Below, one piece after another: positions 39,503 through 56,376 of a stretch of 64,000 nucleotides of DNA. The notes below the pieces were generated by a model that had not been told where the DNA came from, did not search any database, and saw only the letters and a program-made list of their open reading frames with translations. The stretch spans positions 69,826,517 to 69,890,516 of the forward strand of contig NC_092091.1 in NCBI RefSeq assembly GCF_045679555.1, read 5' to 3'. How positions within the stretch are numbered: position 1 is the stretch's first letter; each line of letters starts with the position of its first letter. This DNA is from Salvelinus alpinus (Eukaryota > Chordata > Actinopteri > Salmoniformes > Salmonidae). Made by a program: the position numbers and the translations under genes.

Positions 39503-41594
39503 GTGAGTATTTCCTCTCTTGTACTTAAGTCTAGTGTTATATGTTGCCAAGCCTTTATATAGGCTAGCCTAAATAAATGTCCATCAAATTTCTAACGACA
39601 ACATATTAATTCAAGTTCACCTGTCTCTAAATAATAGCCCCCATTTCAGGGAAGTCAGTTGGACATTTTATGAAAGTTGATAAAAGCTGAAAAGCTGATA
39701 AAATGACTGGATATTTGCCCAAACTATGTTTGGTTTTGTCATAATTAACAAGGTGACGTGTAGCCTAATATTATATGTGTATAATATGACTATTTTAATG
39801 TGTAAATAGTAGCCATGTTCTGTTTGTAATCAGTTGTAAACAGAGGCTCATAAATAAATCTGCTGCACGTGGCTGCAGAGCTTTTCAAAACATTGTTGAC
39901 GAATTATACCAAAGGTCAAAACATACAGAACAATTTAATGTGAGATAATATTTTTATGCAATTCAGAGAACTTGTTGTACAGTTTTTACGAGGTTATTTG
40001 ATATTTTAAATTAAATATTGCACTATAGGTGATGAATTCGTGAATACATTTTGAATTATTTTGTTAGGCCTATTGCAATATTAAATTAGCACTATTGAAT
40101 TATTATTATTATAGTTATTATTAGTAGTAGTAGTAATATTATTGGTATAACAATCATTGTCTTGATAAAAAAAAAAGTAAAGTATGCCTACTTATAATTA
40201 TTACAGTAACAATAGCAATATTGCTATGGGTTAGGCGATTTAATTAAACAATGTTTCACCAGGTTGGATAATATAAACTATGAATAATATAAAATATGAA
40301 AGCGTTTTTGGACAGATCAAATTCGTATTTGATATAAAACAAATGTTTGTTTTTTCAAAGGGAAATCCAGATGAAAGGATCTTCGAAGGAGAACCACACC
40401 TGACAAAATGTAGCACCTCTAGATTACAGTGACACTCATGTTCCCAATGTGAAATAAGGCCAACACATGTCTGTATGTTTTGTGGAGATTATGGCCATTT
40501 CATGGAGAGACAACACATTGTTAAAGGACGGAATTAAATTGGGGGGGGGGGGGGGGGGGATTAATGGAAATATTTAGTTTTGATATAGATCGTATTCATA
40601 TTTGAAATATGAAAGAAATGTCACTGCCACAGTACAGGTTTGAAGGTAATGCTGGTAGATATTTTGTTCACATTGCTTATGCATTTAAATCATCTGTCAT
40701 TCCTTTATCTCAATCATGTATCTAATGCATTTATCAGAGCTGTAACAAGAGTAGCTTACATCGTTTGAGACTGTGTGATTGTCACATTCCTCCTGAGTGC
40801 AGTGAGTTTCATATTCAATAGTAAGTTTAGCTTTGTGCCAGAATATATATTTTTTATCTGAGCTAGGCAGCTGTTACTAAGTCTCTAGCTCTGGATGCTG
40901 TATGTATACAAAGGTAAACCTAGCGCAATTAGCTGTTGCCATTTGTCATTATCCAATGTTAATGGAATTAGGGTGCCTACTGACTCTGGGCCGAGCTCAT
41001 ATAGTTACAGCTGTCACAGACGCAAATAAGACGGAGGTTGAATGTTAATTGAGAATCCAGTGAAGTTCCGTGACTCTGCTGGAAGCCACCCTCAGGGAAG
41101 TGAACTCCAAAAGGAGGTCTTTTCTACGCGTTCCCATTCGAGGGGGGAGGGGGAAAGGAGATGCATGTGGAGGGGTTCACGGTATTTTGGAAAAGCAGTC
41201 GACTACACAGTACACATCATCCCCTCCTCTCTATTTTCGCAGTTATTTTGTGCAGAGCACGTTTGTATTGGAAAGCATCATAGGCTACCGTGATTCATTT
41301 GATTTTGAATTTGGTTGGAGCTTTGGTTAAATTGGTTGGTGAAAATGAAAGCAGAATGATGCAAGTTAATTTGTAAGCTCCTTAAGGACATACAGCTTAA
41401 TTAAGTGGCTCGTTGAGGGGTTGATACAGACCGCGCCGTCAACCCTTCTCTCCCCAACGCGCGCGCCTCACTGTGTATGTGTTCTTAAATCCGGGGACAA
41501 GCTGAAAGAACAGGCCATAACAGCGTGTGTGTGTGTGTGTTGATGATTTTTTAAACGAATTTAATAACCTAATTTCTGTCTCCGTCTCTCACAG
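39503..41594 (+). other. lef1: lef1 intron 1
   Basis: 2,092 bp, with donor GTGAGT and acceptor CTCTCACAG preceded by a pyrimidine-rich stretch. It is AT-rich and free of recognised mobile elements. It holds a 19-base G run (40541-40559), an AT-rich ATTATTATTATTAT patch near 40100, and GCGCGCGCC at about 41459. Short frames at 41042-41330 have no known family. Confidence 0.85.
40541..40559 (+). repeat. Poly-G tract (19 G)
   Basis: Uninterrupted run of 19 guanines inside intron 1, able to form a G-quadruplex in DNA or nascent RNA. Confidence 0.9.
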
Positions 41595-41661
41595 GGAACT
41601 AGACAATCCCAAATATCCCAAGACTCATATCATGAAAAACACAGAGACCATCACGATGATG
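41595..41661 (+). CDS. lef1: lef1 coding exon 2
   Basis: 67 nt, following CAG acceptor and preceding GTAAGT donor. In the frame set by exon 1 (phase 0 in, one base out) it reads GTRQSQISQDSYHEKH then RDHHDD plus the first base of a glycine codon. This aligns with the LEF1 segment that reads VRQAQTSQEPYHDKA and REHPDDG in mammals, including the spacing of RQ, SQ, YH and the DDG end. The exon codes for the linker after the beta-catenin-binding domain. Both splice sites are strong and the frame is conserved, so this is confident despite the short length. A frame that reads through the acceptor (41527-41820) is not the real product. Confidence 0.9.
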
Positions 41662-43187
41662 GTAAGTGACACACATCACATTAAATATTATCCTGTCAGT
41701 TATCAGCATGTTTTAGAGATCTGCAGTTATATATGGGTCACATTGAGTCAAGATAACGGCACAATATTAAAATCAGTTTCTGGAGGCTTGATTATTGAGA
41801 GATTTTTATTAGATTTTTAAAGGAAAGAAAGATGGTAGACAGGAAAAGCTTCTACCCACTTCGTTTTCTGTTCAGAACCGATCAGTCACACTATGGTCCT
41901 TTTTCTTATCTGACCCCAGTTCATTCTGACGCAGAGATGATATCTGAATTGATTCTAGTCAGGACATGTACAAACTGAATGGGGAAAAAAAGTTCTATAT
42001 GTAAGTCTTTTGTGGTCCGTAGGAAATGTTATTATTTATGCAGAGAATTGTTGAACAATCCCAATGGCTGCGGCCCCTTGCCTGGTCACCAGAAAGATGC
42101 AATACTGATGCATTTAAATTGTTACGTTGACATGAATAAAAACCTGTGAAGAGAGGCAGTGACTTAAGCATGTGGCTCTCTGATACTAGTAGTGAGTGAC
42201 ACTTAATATTCTCCTTGGCTTATTTTGTACACACACTCTCTGTCGCTGTATCTCTCTCTTTGTCTCTCTGTGTCTGTGTGTTTTGTCCTGTACAACATGT
42301 TGCTGCTGTGCGACAGCACCAGACTGGTTTGATGTCTTTATCTGGTCCCGGCTGTATTCTGACCCCAGATAGAGCTGCAGGTCATGATTGGACCTCTGTT
42401 CTGTTAAGAGTGGCTCTTCTTTGTTCCCCCAGCAGCCCTGAATAGGACCCCTCAAACCAAACACTCCCTTTCCCCACAACAAGCCCATGTTGCTATCAAT
42501 CTACCAGACACACACACCACCCCCCTCCCCAGAAAGCGACAACCAACAGCCACCAAATAGTTTGTCGCGAGTTTCTATTCAGGCAGGGGGACGGACCCGA
42601 ACAAATGCTCTCCCTTTAGGTCAGAGGCGTGGGGAACAGTAGGGGCGTCTCTTGTTTTGACACAGTCTGTATGTTCCTCCTAATTGACGCTAATTGGCAC
42701 GGAGGGACGCCATTGTTACTCTGTATAGTGCAGCCCTCCTCTCCCCTTTCTCCAAGACATGAGAGACAAAAGACTGGTGAAACGGGGGGCGCCGGGTCAC
42801 AGCGGTCGACAGCGATATCATTACGCCATCAAGAGGCATGCATGGAGCGATGATGCGATGGTCACAGTGCCAGACTGACCCAGTGTTGTTAGAAACTGTA
42901 ACTTGGCAATGACTATTCACATGTAACTGTATTAGTAGGCTATAAACTCCAGGAGATTTCCCCAATGACTCTGAACTGCTGAAGTTATGATGGCGGTGAA
43001 TATTGCTGTTATGTTACTTGATCAGACTGTTGCTTAGAGATGCTATTCTATATAATGGTCCAAATCCTAATGGAGATTAATGTGCTTGACTCAAGTTCTC
43101 TAATAAATCTTCCATTAATGATCGTAAATGTACGATTTGCACCAAGCCTCAAGTTCACACTTTTCTGTCTCTTGGGCCCGTTTCCAG
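41662..43187 (+). other. lef1: lef1 intron 2
   Basis: 1,526 bp, donor GTAAGT, acceptor GTTTCCAG. No mobile elements are recognised. In mammals an internal promoter in intron 2 makes a short LEF1 lacking the beta-catenin-binding domain. A GC-richer block at 42520-42840 would be the place to look for an equivalent, but nothing in the sequence proves it. Confidence 0.8.
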
Positions 43188-43315
43188 GGAAACACCTAGA
43201 CATGTACAACAAAGGTCATCCGTACTCTGGATACCCAGGTTACATCATGATGACTAATATGAACAACGACTCCTACATGAACAACGGCTCCCTGTCGCCG
43301 CCCATGCCCAGAACG
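43188..43315 (+). CDS. lef1: lef1 coding exon 3
   Basis: 128 nt between CCAG acceptor and GTGAGT donor. With one base carried from exon 2 it reads GKHLDMYNKGHPYSGYPGYI then MMTNMNNDSYMNNGSL and SPPMPRT. This matches the LEF1 region with KHPDGGLYNKG, GYIMMPNMNNDPYMSNGSLS and SPPIPRT in mammals. It encodes the transition into the central regulatory region that binds co-factors such as Groucho/TLE in this family. It ends in phase 0 after PRT, just where the family's next exon begins SNKVPVVQ. That exon is not found in the remaining 20.7 kb, so the gene runs off the window. Together the three exons give 132 residues. Confidence 0.95.
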
Positions 43316-44015
43316 GTGAGTCCAGTTACACTATACCTCCATCAATCAATCACTTCCACCCATCTGTCAAGTTAGCTAGCCCAGTTTGTGTCTAGTGCAT
43401 TTTCACTGCGTCAAGTTTGATTCGATCTTAAATACTTAACCAGGTCTAAACCCCTAAAAAAGAGCTTAACCTGGGATTTCTTTTCAAATATACCTGTATA
43501 TGAACATTTCCATTCATCTTTTCTACCATCTTTTCAACTCTAGAATGTTCTTTGCCTCTCTTCGACCGCCTTCCTAGTGTGATGTAGCCGGTTTGTGATA
43601 GCCGTATATAACATGCCCCTGTAATGTTGTGATGATCTGTCCCCTTGGCAACCACGTGATCTAGTCTCCCCCACATGTCTCTCATACTTTCCAGCAGATT
43701 AGCGACATTTATATGATGTATTATTTCTCGCGTCTTGTTAACTTAATCAATGTCTGTTTACATATGGACAGTAAGCCCACCGGTTACCCTGACATGGTCG
43801 CGGAGGCCATACGGCAACATCCCATCTGAAGAGGGAGTTTGCGGAAATAGCCAGGGTTGCCGTATGTCACCAGGCTTATAGTCCCTATAACAGTATTCAT
43901 TTCAGACTGTAGGCCTGGTGGCTGGCTTCCTGTGTCTGTCTCTTTTTGAACATTAGCAGCAAGACAGACGCAAAACGCCAGGGCATGCCAGCAGCTGTCC
44001 ACCCTAATCCTGTTT

Positions 44016-44016
<1 letters not shown>

Positions 44017-44058
<42 letters not shown>
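44017..44058. repeat. (GT)n microsatellite
   Basis: Pure GT tract of about 40 bp. Confidence 0.95.
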
Positions 44059-44061
<3 letters not shown>

Positions 44062-44691
44062 GTGGAGTTGTGTGTGGTGAATACACCCAGTCTCGCTATG
44101 GCTCGGTGCCTCCCAAAGCCTGTCCCCGCACCCTGCTAGCACATAGACTAGAGGACACAGACATACACGCATTGTTCAAGGACCAAAGACTCTGGCTTAT
44201 GTCCGCCTGTGTGTCTGAGTTGGTTTCATCATGAAATTCACTTGAAGGGTTTGAAGTCTGTGTAGCGACTGTGTGAATATGTCTGACAATACAAAGTGAA
44301 TGGTGTTCTGATCTCGTGGCAGCGGTACCCACTTTGCTCTTGTATAGGAGTCCTCTGACCGTAGATATTTTGTCAGACAAATTTCATCTCCAATATAATT
44401 GTTTTGGATACTTATGGAATGGATAACTTCTCAAGGACTGAGGGGCTTCCATCCAACCTTCTTTAAATAAAGAAATGACTCCTGTTATTTGGCCCCTCCT
44501 CTCGCTGCCTGGGCCGTTTTAAACACTCATTTCATTCACCGTGGCTGCCGCCCGCTTTTTGTTTTGCCAAATTTCCCCATCTTCAATAAATCGTTAGTCA
44601 ATTTTATGTACGTTTCTCTCACTTATCCAATAAAATGGATACGGTTGGTGGCGGTGCAGTCATGGAAGTTGGAACACAAGTCTTCTAGTCT

Positions 44692-44808
44692 GATGTGAAA
44701 CGTGTATGTGCGGCCTGACTGTTGATTGGATGGATGTGAAACGTGTATGTGCTGCCTGGCTGTTGATTGGCTGGATGTGAAATGTGCGTGCTGCCTGGCT
44801 GTTGTAAC
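44692..44808. repeat. 41-bp tandem repeat, three copies
   Basis: GATGTGAAACGTGTATGTGC followed by GGCCTGACTGTTGATTGG-type sequence recurs at 44692, 44733 and 44774 with small changes. Confidence 0.9.
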
Positions 44809-45276
44809 AAGCCTGCCGGCCACCGCAGCCACAGTATCTGCAGGCCTAGGATCAGTTTTCACCCAGATCAAAGGCACGTTCTCTCCCTTTCTTCCCTCCT
44901 CCCTCCCTCCATCCCCCTCTACAGTTTAGATAGATTTTCATTGGCCATGGCATTCCTGTGCATGAGGCCCAACTGACAGAGCTGTTCAGAGCTGCTGATT
45001 GTCAGCAGATTTTTGGGAGGGAAGCAGGGAAGGCGTGAGCTGTAGGACCTCTAAGGAGTTGTACTAGATCTTTAAAAGGAGAAGGAATGGAAGTCCTTGG
45101 TTTGAGTAGTTCGGGTTAGTGTGGTGGAGTCACCATGACCAGTAGCACATATGGAGATTGTCTCTGTGTAGTTGATTGAATAAAGTTCTGTGGAAGGACG
45201 AGAGGATCTCAGTTGGATGTTAGACATCCCTTCATCTCTGGAGGTGGTAGTCCAGGTTTAGAGTGGAGTTGAGGTC

Positions 45277-45475
45277 TTTTTTATTTATTTATTTAACTAG
45301 GCAAGTCAGTTAAGAACAAACTCTTATTTACAATGACAGCCTACCGGGGAACAGTGGGTTTAACTGCCTTGTTCAGGGGCAGAATGACAGATTTTTACCT
45401 TGTCAGCTCGGGGATTCGATCTAGCAACCTTTCTGTTACTGGCCCAACGCTCTAACCACTAGGCTACCTGCCGCC
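45277..45475 (-). mobile_element. tRNA-derived SINE (HpaI/SmaI type, minus strand)
   Basis: The minus-strand reading starts GGGCGGCAGGTAGCCTAGTG, followed by GTTAGAGCGTTGGGCCAGTA (A-box region) and a GGTTGCTAGATCGAATCCC box B. It ends with TTCTTAACTGACTTGCCTAG and a TTAAATAAATAAAT tail. AGGTCT occurs on both sides as a probable target duplication. Well preserved, so relatively recent. The family name is from memory. Confidence 0.92.
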
Positions 45476-46750
45476 CCAGGTCTAAAGCTTACATGGTGAA
45501 ATGAAAATGAATGCCTCATTATTATTATTATTCTGCTCTTTATTATAACAGATAAAGTGAGGGTTGTGTCATAATTAGTGTTTTCTACTTGGCCATGCCA
45601 TTGTCAATACAGAGGTTACACTTTGTAGCAGTATATGTTGGCTCTTGGTTGGTGTGGTTTGTTCCAGAGGAATCCATTGAAAACCCTGCCTGCCACTATT
45701 TAGTCTACCAAGAAGCCCAGTGAAGTAAATACATTTACTATTCTGTTTAAAGCGTTATCTACAGTTATACTGTATATTGGTGTCAGTGAGAACTGTAGTG
45801 ACATGTTCTCGTGTGTGTGTGTGTTCTTCGAGTCTTCACATATAGGGTCGTGTGAGGTTTGACTGTTGCATATTGGATTATTTAAAGTGACTGTGCGTGT
45901 GTGATGGCTCATATTTCCAGCTCCCATGGCCAGAGGGCCGGACTGTACAGAACTCTGGGAAGAGAAGGGGGATTGTGTTCCCTACTCTGGCCTCTGTTAA
46001 GTCTTTGTGAAGACCACGCTCGATGTCTGGATGGGCTGGCAGCTTGGAATCAAGCTCTCACATCTCTCTGGCTAAAACCTCAGACTTATCGAGCTAACAC
46101 ATTCCTGTATGTGCGTTAACTCGACCGCTCTGTTTTCTGACTGTAGAAAGTGTATGTAGAACTTGTGCACTGGAGTCAATGAGAAATGCTATTTGAGTCG
46201 TTGTAGCATATGTATAGCTTCAGGATTACTGTGGTTTAATAGAATGCTCCTCTCTGGATCCAGTCATAGTTTAAACTTCTGTCACCTTCTCATCAAACAT
46301 CTGAATTTGAGCATGACAACTTTTAACTTGTAACCACCAAGCCTGTAACGGTGGAAGCCATTTTCACACACTACCTTACTTTAAAACTATAACTTTGAAT
46401 CCACTAGCTCGTTCCGAGCATAAGTCCAGGCTCTCCAAACATCCAGTCCCCAGCCTGTCAGTGCAGCAGTCGGGGAAGATGGAATCGCCATAGCTGATTT
46501 TAAGCTGGGCTTTTGGTGTGCAGAGAGCTGAGGGAACCATTTGCTGCCCCTCCCAGGCCATACCTCCCTCCCCCTGTCTTCCCCCTCGGTGGCGGGTCCT
46601 TGTCGTGTGTGAGAGCCCGTGGGGGGAGACTGCGGTTCCCCTTTGATGTCAGCGAGAACGTGACGGATCTCCTTGGCGGCATTGCGCGGCCGTGTGGAAT
46701 CACTAACCCGGGCTTACCTAACGGGATTGACCGCGCTCCCCTTTTCTCGC

Positions 46751-46859
46751 TTACGTCCCAAATGGAACCCTATTCCCTATATAGTGCACTACTTTAGACC
46801 AGGACCCATAGGACTAGTCAAAAGTAGCGCACTAATAATAGGGTGCCATTTGAGACGTA
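46751..46859. mobile_element. Fold-back MITE, GCGTCCCAAATGG family
   Basis: TACGTCCCAAATGGAACCC pairs with GGGTGCCATTTGAGACGTA, and internal arms are CTATATAGTGCACTACTTT and AAAAGTAGCGCACTA. Confidence 0.88.
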
Positions 46860-47870
46860 CCCCTCGTCTTCCCCAGTGCCATGTGTATCTGTCCTCACGG
46901 TCTCAAACCCTGGCCCCATTCAGCACCGATCCCTGTTATGAGAATACTACATTTCCCAGGAGCCCTGCATGTCCACGCGCAGTGTAGTCTGCGGCAACGT
47001 GCGGCGCCATGTGTAGTTCTTTATCCACGACTGCGGGGTTGTAAAGCGGTTCGAGGCGCTGAATCGAGCAGAGCGTTTTGTTGTGATTTGTGAAGCAGCT
47101 GGGATCTATTTGATGTGTGAGTCTGCCGCTGGATGTCGTTGCCTAAAATTGGCCTACAAACAATATTACTATATTTTGTGACCAAATATGACATTTTGAA
47201 AACAGTAAATTATTTGAACTTTAAAAAAAACATTTTTGGGGAAGGGGGGGGTTAAATTTCAAGGATCACCAGAGGATTATTGCAGCATTGATGTCATCTG
47301 TTGTGCAGGTCTGACAAAGAGCAGGGTGTGTGTGTGTGTGTGTGTGTCTATCTGTCACACTGTGTAGACCTCACAGAAAGCTCCAGCGTCCTCCCACCCT
47401 TTGTGTGCTTCTGGGTCTCAGCTCTTTATAAACAGTATCATTGACACGGAGCGTGCGTCAAACTACTGTACTGTATGGTACATGGCGAGGAGGCTGGTCG
47501 ACACATTTATTCCATATGGCGTTCCCTCCACGGTAATGATTCCATGTGGTTGCAATCCCCTTATCAAAGTCTTTCATCTTGTTAAGTGGAGCTGGGAGGA
47601 ATTATCCTCTCCCTAAATTGAAACGACTGGTGTTTTTTCTCCTTTCTCTCCCTGTAAGATGAGAAGACAAAATAAGTCCAGGCAGGATGCACCAAGTGTT
47701 CACATAACGTGGTGTGTCTTTGTGTTACGACGCTGACGGACTGTGGGACTGTGTATGTTGGTCGCTCATGTTTTGACTATATGGACAGTGTGTCATGTTT
47801 TTTTAAACTTTATTTGATGAAACTTGTAACAGAGCATTGTGGGAATATGGTAAAACATCTATCGTATTGT
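46860..47870. other. Intronic, no feature recognised
   Basis: Unique sequence with a short GT run at 47325-47347. Confidence 0.5.
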
Positions 47871-52459
<4,589 letters not shown>

Positions 52460-52789
52460 TAGAGCTGGGCCGATATGGACAAAAATCCATATTACGGTAA
52501 ATCGACTGAATTCTCATGATAAAGACCAATTGAGCGATGCGTGTACAACATTAACGCACACCAAAGTTATTTTTTGACATTTATATTACCCGTAACTGCT
52601 TTTACTACTACTTTGGATGTTGTAGCTATCAATTGTCCCATTTAACAATCACCCATATTAGCATTTAACACATTTCTCTAGTTGGGCCCTCGAGGTTATT
52701 TATCCTAATGAACGATATCAGCCAAATGTCCACGATAAGTGGTTGGTTTGGTCAGTGTCGATCATTTTCGGTGTATCGTCCCAGCTCTA
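52460..52789. mobile_element. hAT-like MITE, TAGAGCTGGG termini
   Basis: Ends TAGAGCTGGGCCGATATG and CGATACACC complement to CGTCCCAGCTCTA form imperfect inverted repeats. Flanking octamers GAGTGGAG (52452-52459) and GAGTGGGG (52790-52797) match at 7 of 8 positions, consistent with a hAT-type target duplication. No coding capacity. Confidence 0.82.
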
Positions 52790-52873
52790 GAGTGGGGGTA
52801 CCAGTGATTATATGATGACATTGATTGTTTTATAAAGACAAACTGAAATGGTGATTAAATGAAACGGAGTGGA

Positions 52874-53021
52874 TTGACTAGGAACTAAGTCTTGACTAGG
52901 AACTAAGTCTTGACTAGGAACTAAGTCTTGACTAGGAACTAAGTCTTGACTAGGAACTAAGTCTTGACTAGGAACTAAGTTTTGACTAGGAACTAAGTCT
53001 TGACTAGGAACTAAGTTTTGA
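52874..53021. repeat. 18-bp tandem repeat, about eight copies
   Basis: TTGACTAGGAACTAAGTC repeated head to tail, with occasional TTT for TCT. Confidence 0.97.
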
Positions 53022-53198
53022 CAGTCTTGCTATTCTGTATTGAAAATATTGGAAAATACATGTTTTGATTTATAATTATTGATAGGTAATGTGAGACAAG
53101 GACTGAGCTCTAAAATTAAAAAATTCAAGGGAGCTACAGTGAAAAAAATGCCTCAGTTGGTGTGGCGTCTGTCTGTCTGCCCAATCTCCCCACCCCAG

Positions 53199-53231
53199 TA
53201 CATAGACCCTCAGTTTCGCTCGGGGAACCAG
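53199..53231 (+). other. Candidate alternative microexon of lef1
   Basis: 33 nt bounded by a long pyrimidine tract with CACCCCAG on the left and CAG|GTGAGA on the right. It reads YIDPQFRSGNQ in phase 0, so it would fit between exon 3 (ends phase 0) and the family's next exon without a frame change. The related TCF7L2 gene has an optional exon in this place containing FQSG. The resemblance to QFRSG is short and may be chance. Confidence 0.3.
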
Positions 53232-53399
53232 GTGAGACTTTTCATGTCTCCCGTTAGGAGAGACTTCAGAGGGACGCCCTCGGCTTTGAGCTCCCTGTCA
53301 TCAAACAATGCATCCAAATATCAAATCGATCCAGAGCCCCAACCTCCTCCCCCTCTGCCCCCCGCCACGCACCTATCTTTGAGATGAAAGGGGACGAAA

Positions 53400-54422
53400 A
53401 AAGCAAGTGACCCCCCCACCTCCTATCCCTCCTCCTCATCCCCCTCTTCCGCCACCAAGAAAAGAGGATTCAAGATGGGCGCCTTGGTGGAGAGAGGGAG
53501 GCTTCAACTGCTATTCAATGGCACCCCACCCTTCATGTGAGCCCTATACACAGACAGGGTCTTCGTTCTGTACTGAGATGGACAGCTATAAAAATGATGG
53601 GATATGACAGGTTCATAGACGTTTCACCGAGATTCTTTGACTTCATAAAAGTCCACGGCGCACCAAGCCTGGCTTTGGTTAATTCCTATCTCTGATATGG
53701 CAGGAGATCTGGAAAGAGGTGTGAACGAATGCTAGGCTAGTCGCCCACCGGAGTGTTGCGTTCTCTTTGTGTTCCTGTGTATAGACCATGTTCAGACCAC
53801 AGAAGCGTTTGAGCATTGTAATGGTTTAATGCAATTACATATTGGGGTGCTATTCATGAGTCGGTGATCTCTGTTGATCTCGCGCTATCTCTCGCCATGC
53901 TGGAAGAGAGACACTACGATTGGCTCATTCGAGATAGGCCTTGTAGTGTAAAGAGTGACGATTGGTCTGATGGGAACATAGCTACCCCCCACTAAGTCTA
54001 AAATTAGTCTCTGATACACAAAGGAAATACTGTACAAGTCCATTATTTTCAAGAGCCACAGAAAATGGAATTGAATTATAACTGTGTTGTGTTCATTTTG
54101 TTGTCATTCTGCATCTATTTCAAGTGTGGTGTCAGATGAATGAATTGTGCTCTCGATGCTACATGTGTTGGGCTCGGGCCCATGCAGTTTCTTTCTTTAC
54201 AATCAGGATTTGAATATATCATGACAATGTAAGGCGATTACCATTTCTTAAGGGGTGGTTGAGAGAAAGGTCCGACCGTTGTTAGGGACCATGTTTTAAC
54301 ACGGTCATTGTTTTGGTTTGCCTTACGTCTCTACAAAAGCGTCTCACAAAAGTAACCAATAGGGGCGGAGATTTTCTTGTGATTGGGTTGATCCTGGAAA
54401 GGCTGGCTGAAGTGTTCCCTCG
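53400..54422. other. Intronic, low-repeat stretch
   Basis: C-rich patch at 53405-53460, then unique sequence such as TGGTTTAATGCAATTACATA (53821) that might be conserved noncoding. No gene is seen. Confidence 0.35.
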
Positions 54423-54540
54423 TGCGCATTGCAAATGGCAACCTATTCCCAATATAGTGCACTAATTTTGACCAGAGCCTCAGGGGCCTTGTTAAAAGGT
54501 AATACACTATAAAGAGGATAGGGAGTCATTTAGGACGCAG
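54423..54540. mobile_element. Fold-back MITE, GCGTCCCAAATGG family (diverged)
   Basis: GCAAATGGCAACCTATTCCC, AATATAGTGCACTAATTTTG and the inverted AGTCATTTAGGACGCAG end. It is the third and most decayed copy in the window. Confidence 0.85.
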
Positions 54541-54634
54541 GCCTAGTCATACATGAGTGGAGAATAGCCATTTGTTCCGAGGGGATTACGCCTTTTAGAA
54601 TAGCTTTGTTTTCATTCAGATCTGAGGAGACTAG

Positions 54635-56137
<1,503 letters not shown>

Positions 56138-56376
56138 CTGCTACCTGCCTACAGCTCTCAATATCAAATGTTAGTTACTAGTTAGCATGGAGCTAGCTAG
56201 CGCTTTGAGTGAGGTCTGCTACCTGCCTACAGCTCTCAATATCACATGTTAGTTACTAGTTAGCATGGAGCTAGCTAGCGCTCTGAGAGGGGTCTGCTAC
56301 CTGCCTACAGCTCTCAATATCACATGTTAGTTACTAGTTAGCATGGAGCTAGCTAGCGCTCTGAGAGGGGTCTGCC
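56138..56376. repeat. 78-bp tandem repeat, about three copies
   Basis: The unit CTGCTACCTGCCTACAGCTC through ATGTTAGTTACTAGTTAGC to TAGCTAGCGCT recurs at 56138, 56216 and 56294. Confidence 0.92.

Noticed and set aside
41527..41820. 97-codon ORF reading through lef1 exon 2
   Set aside because: It is in a different frame from the spliced lef1 frame and crosses both splice sites. The spliced reading matches LEF1.
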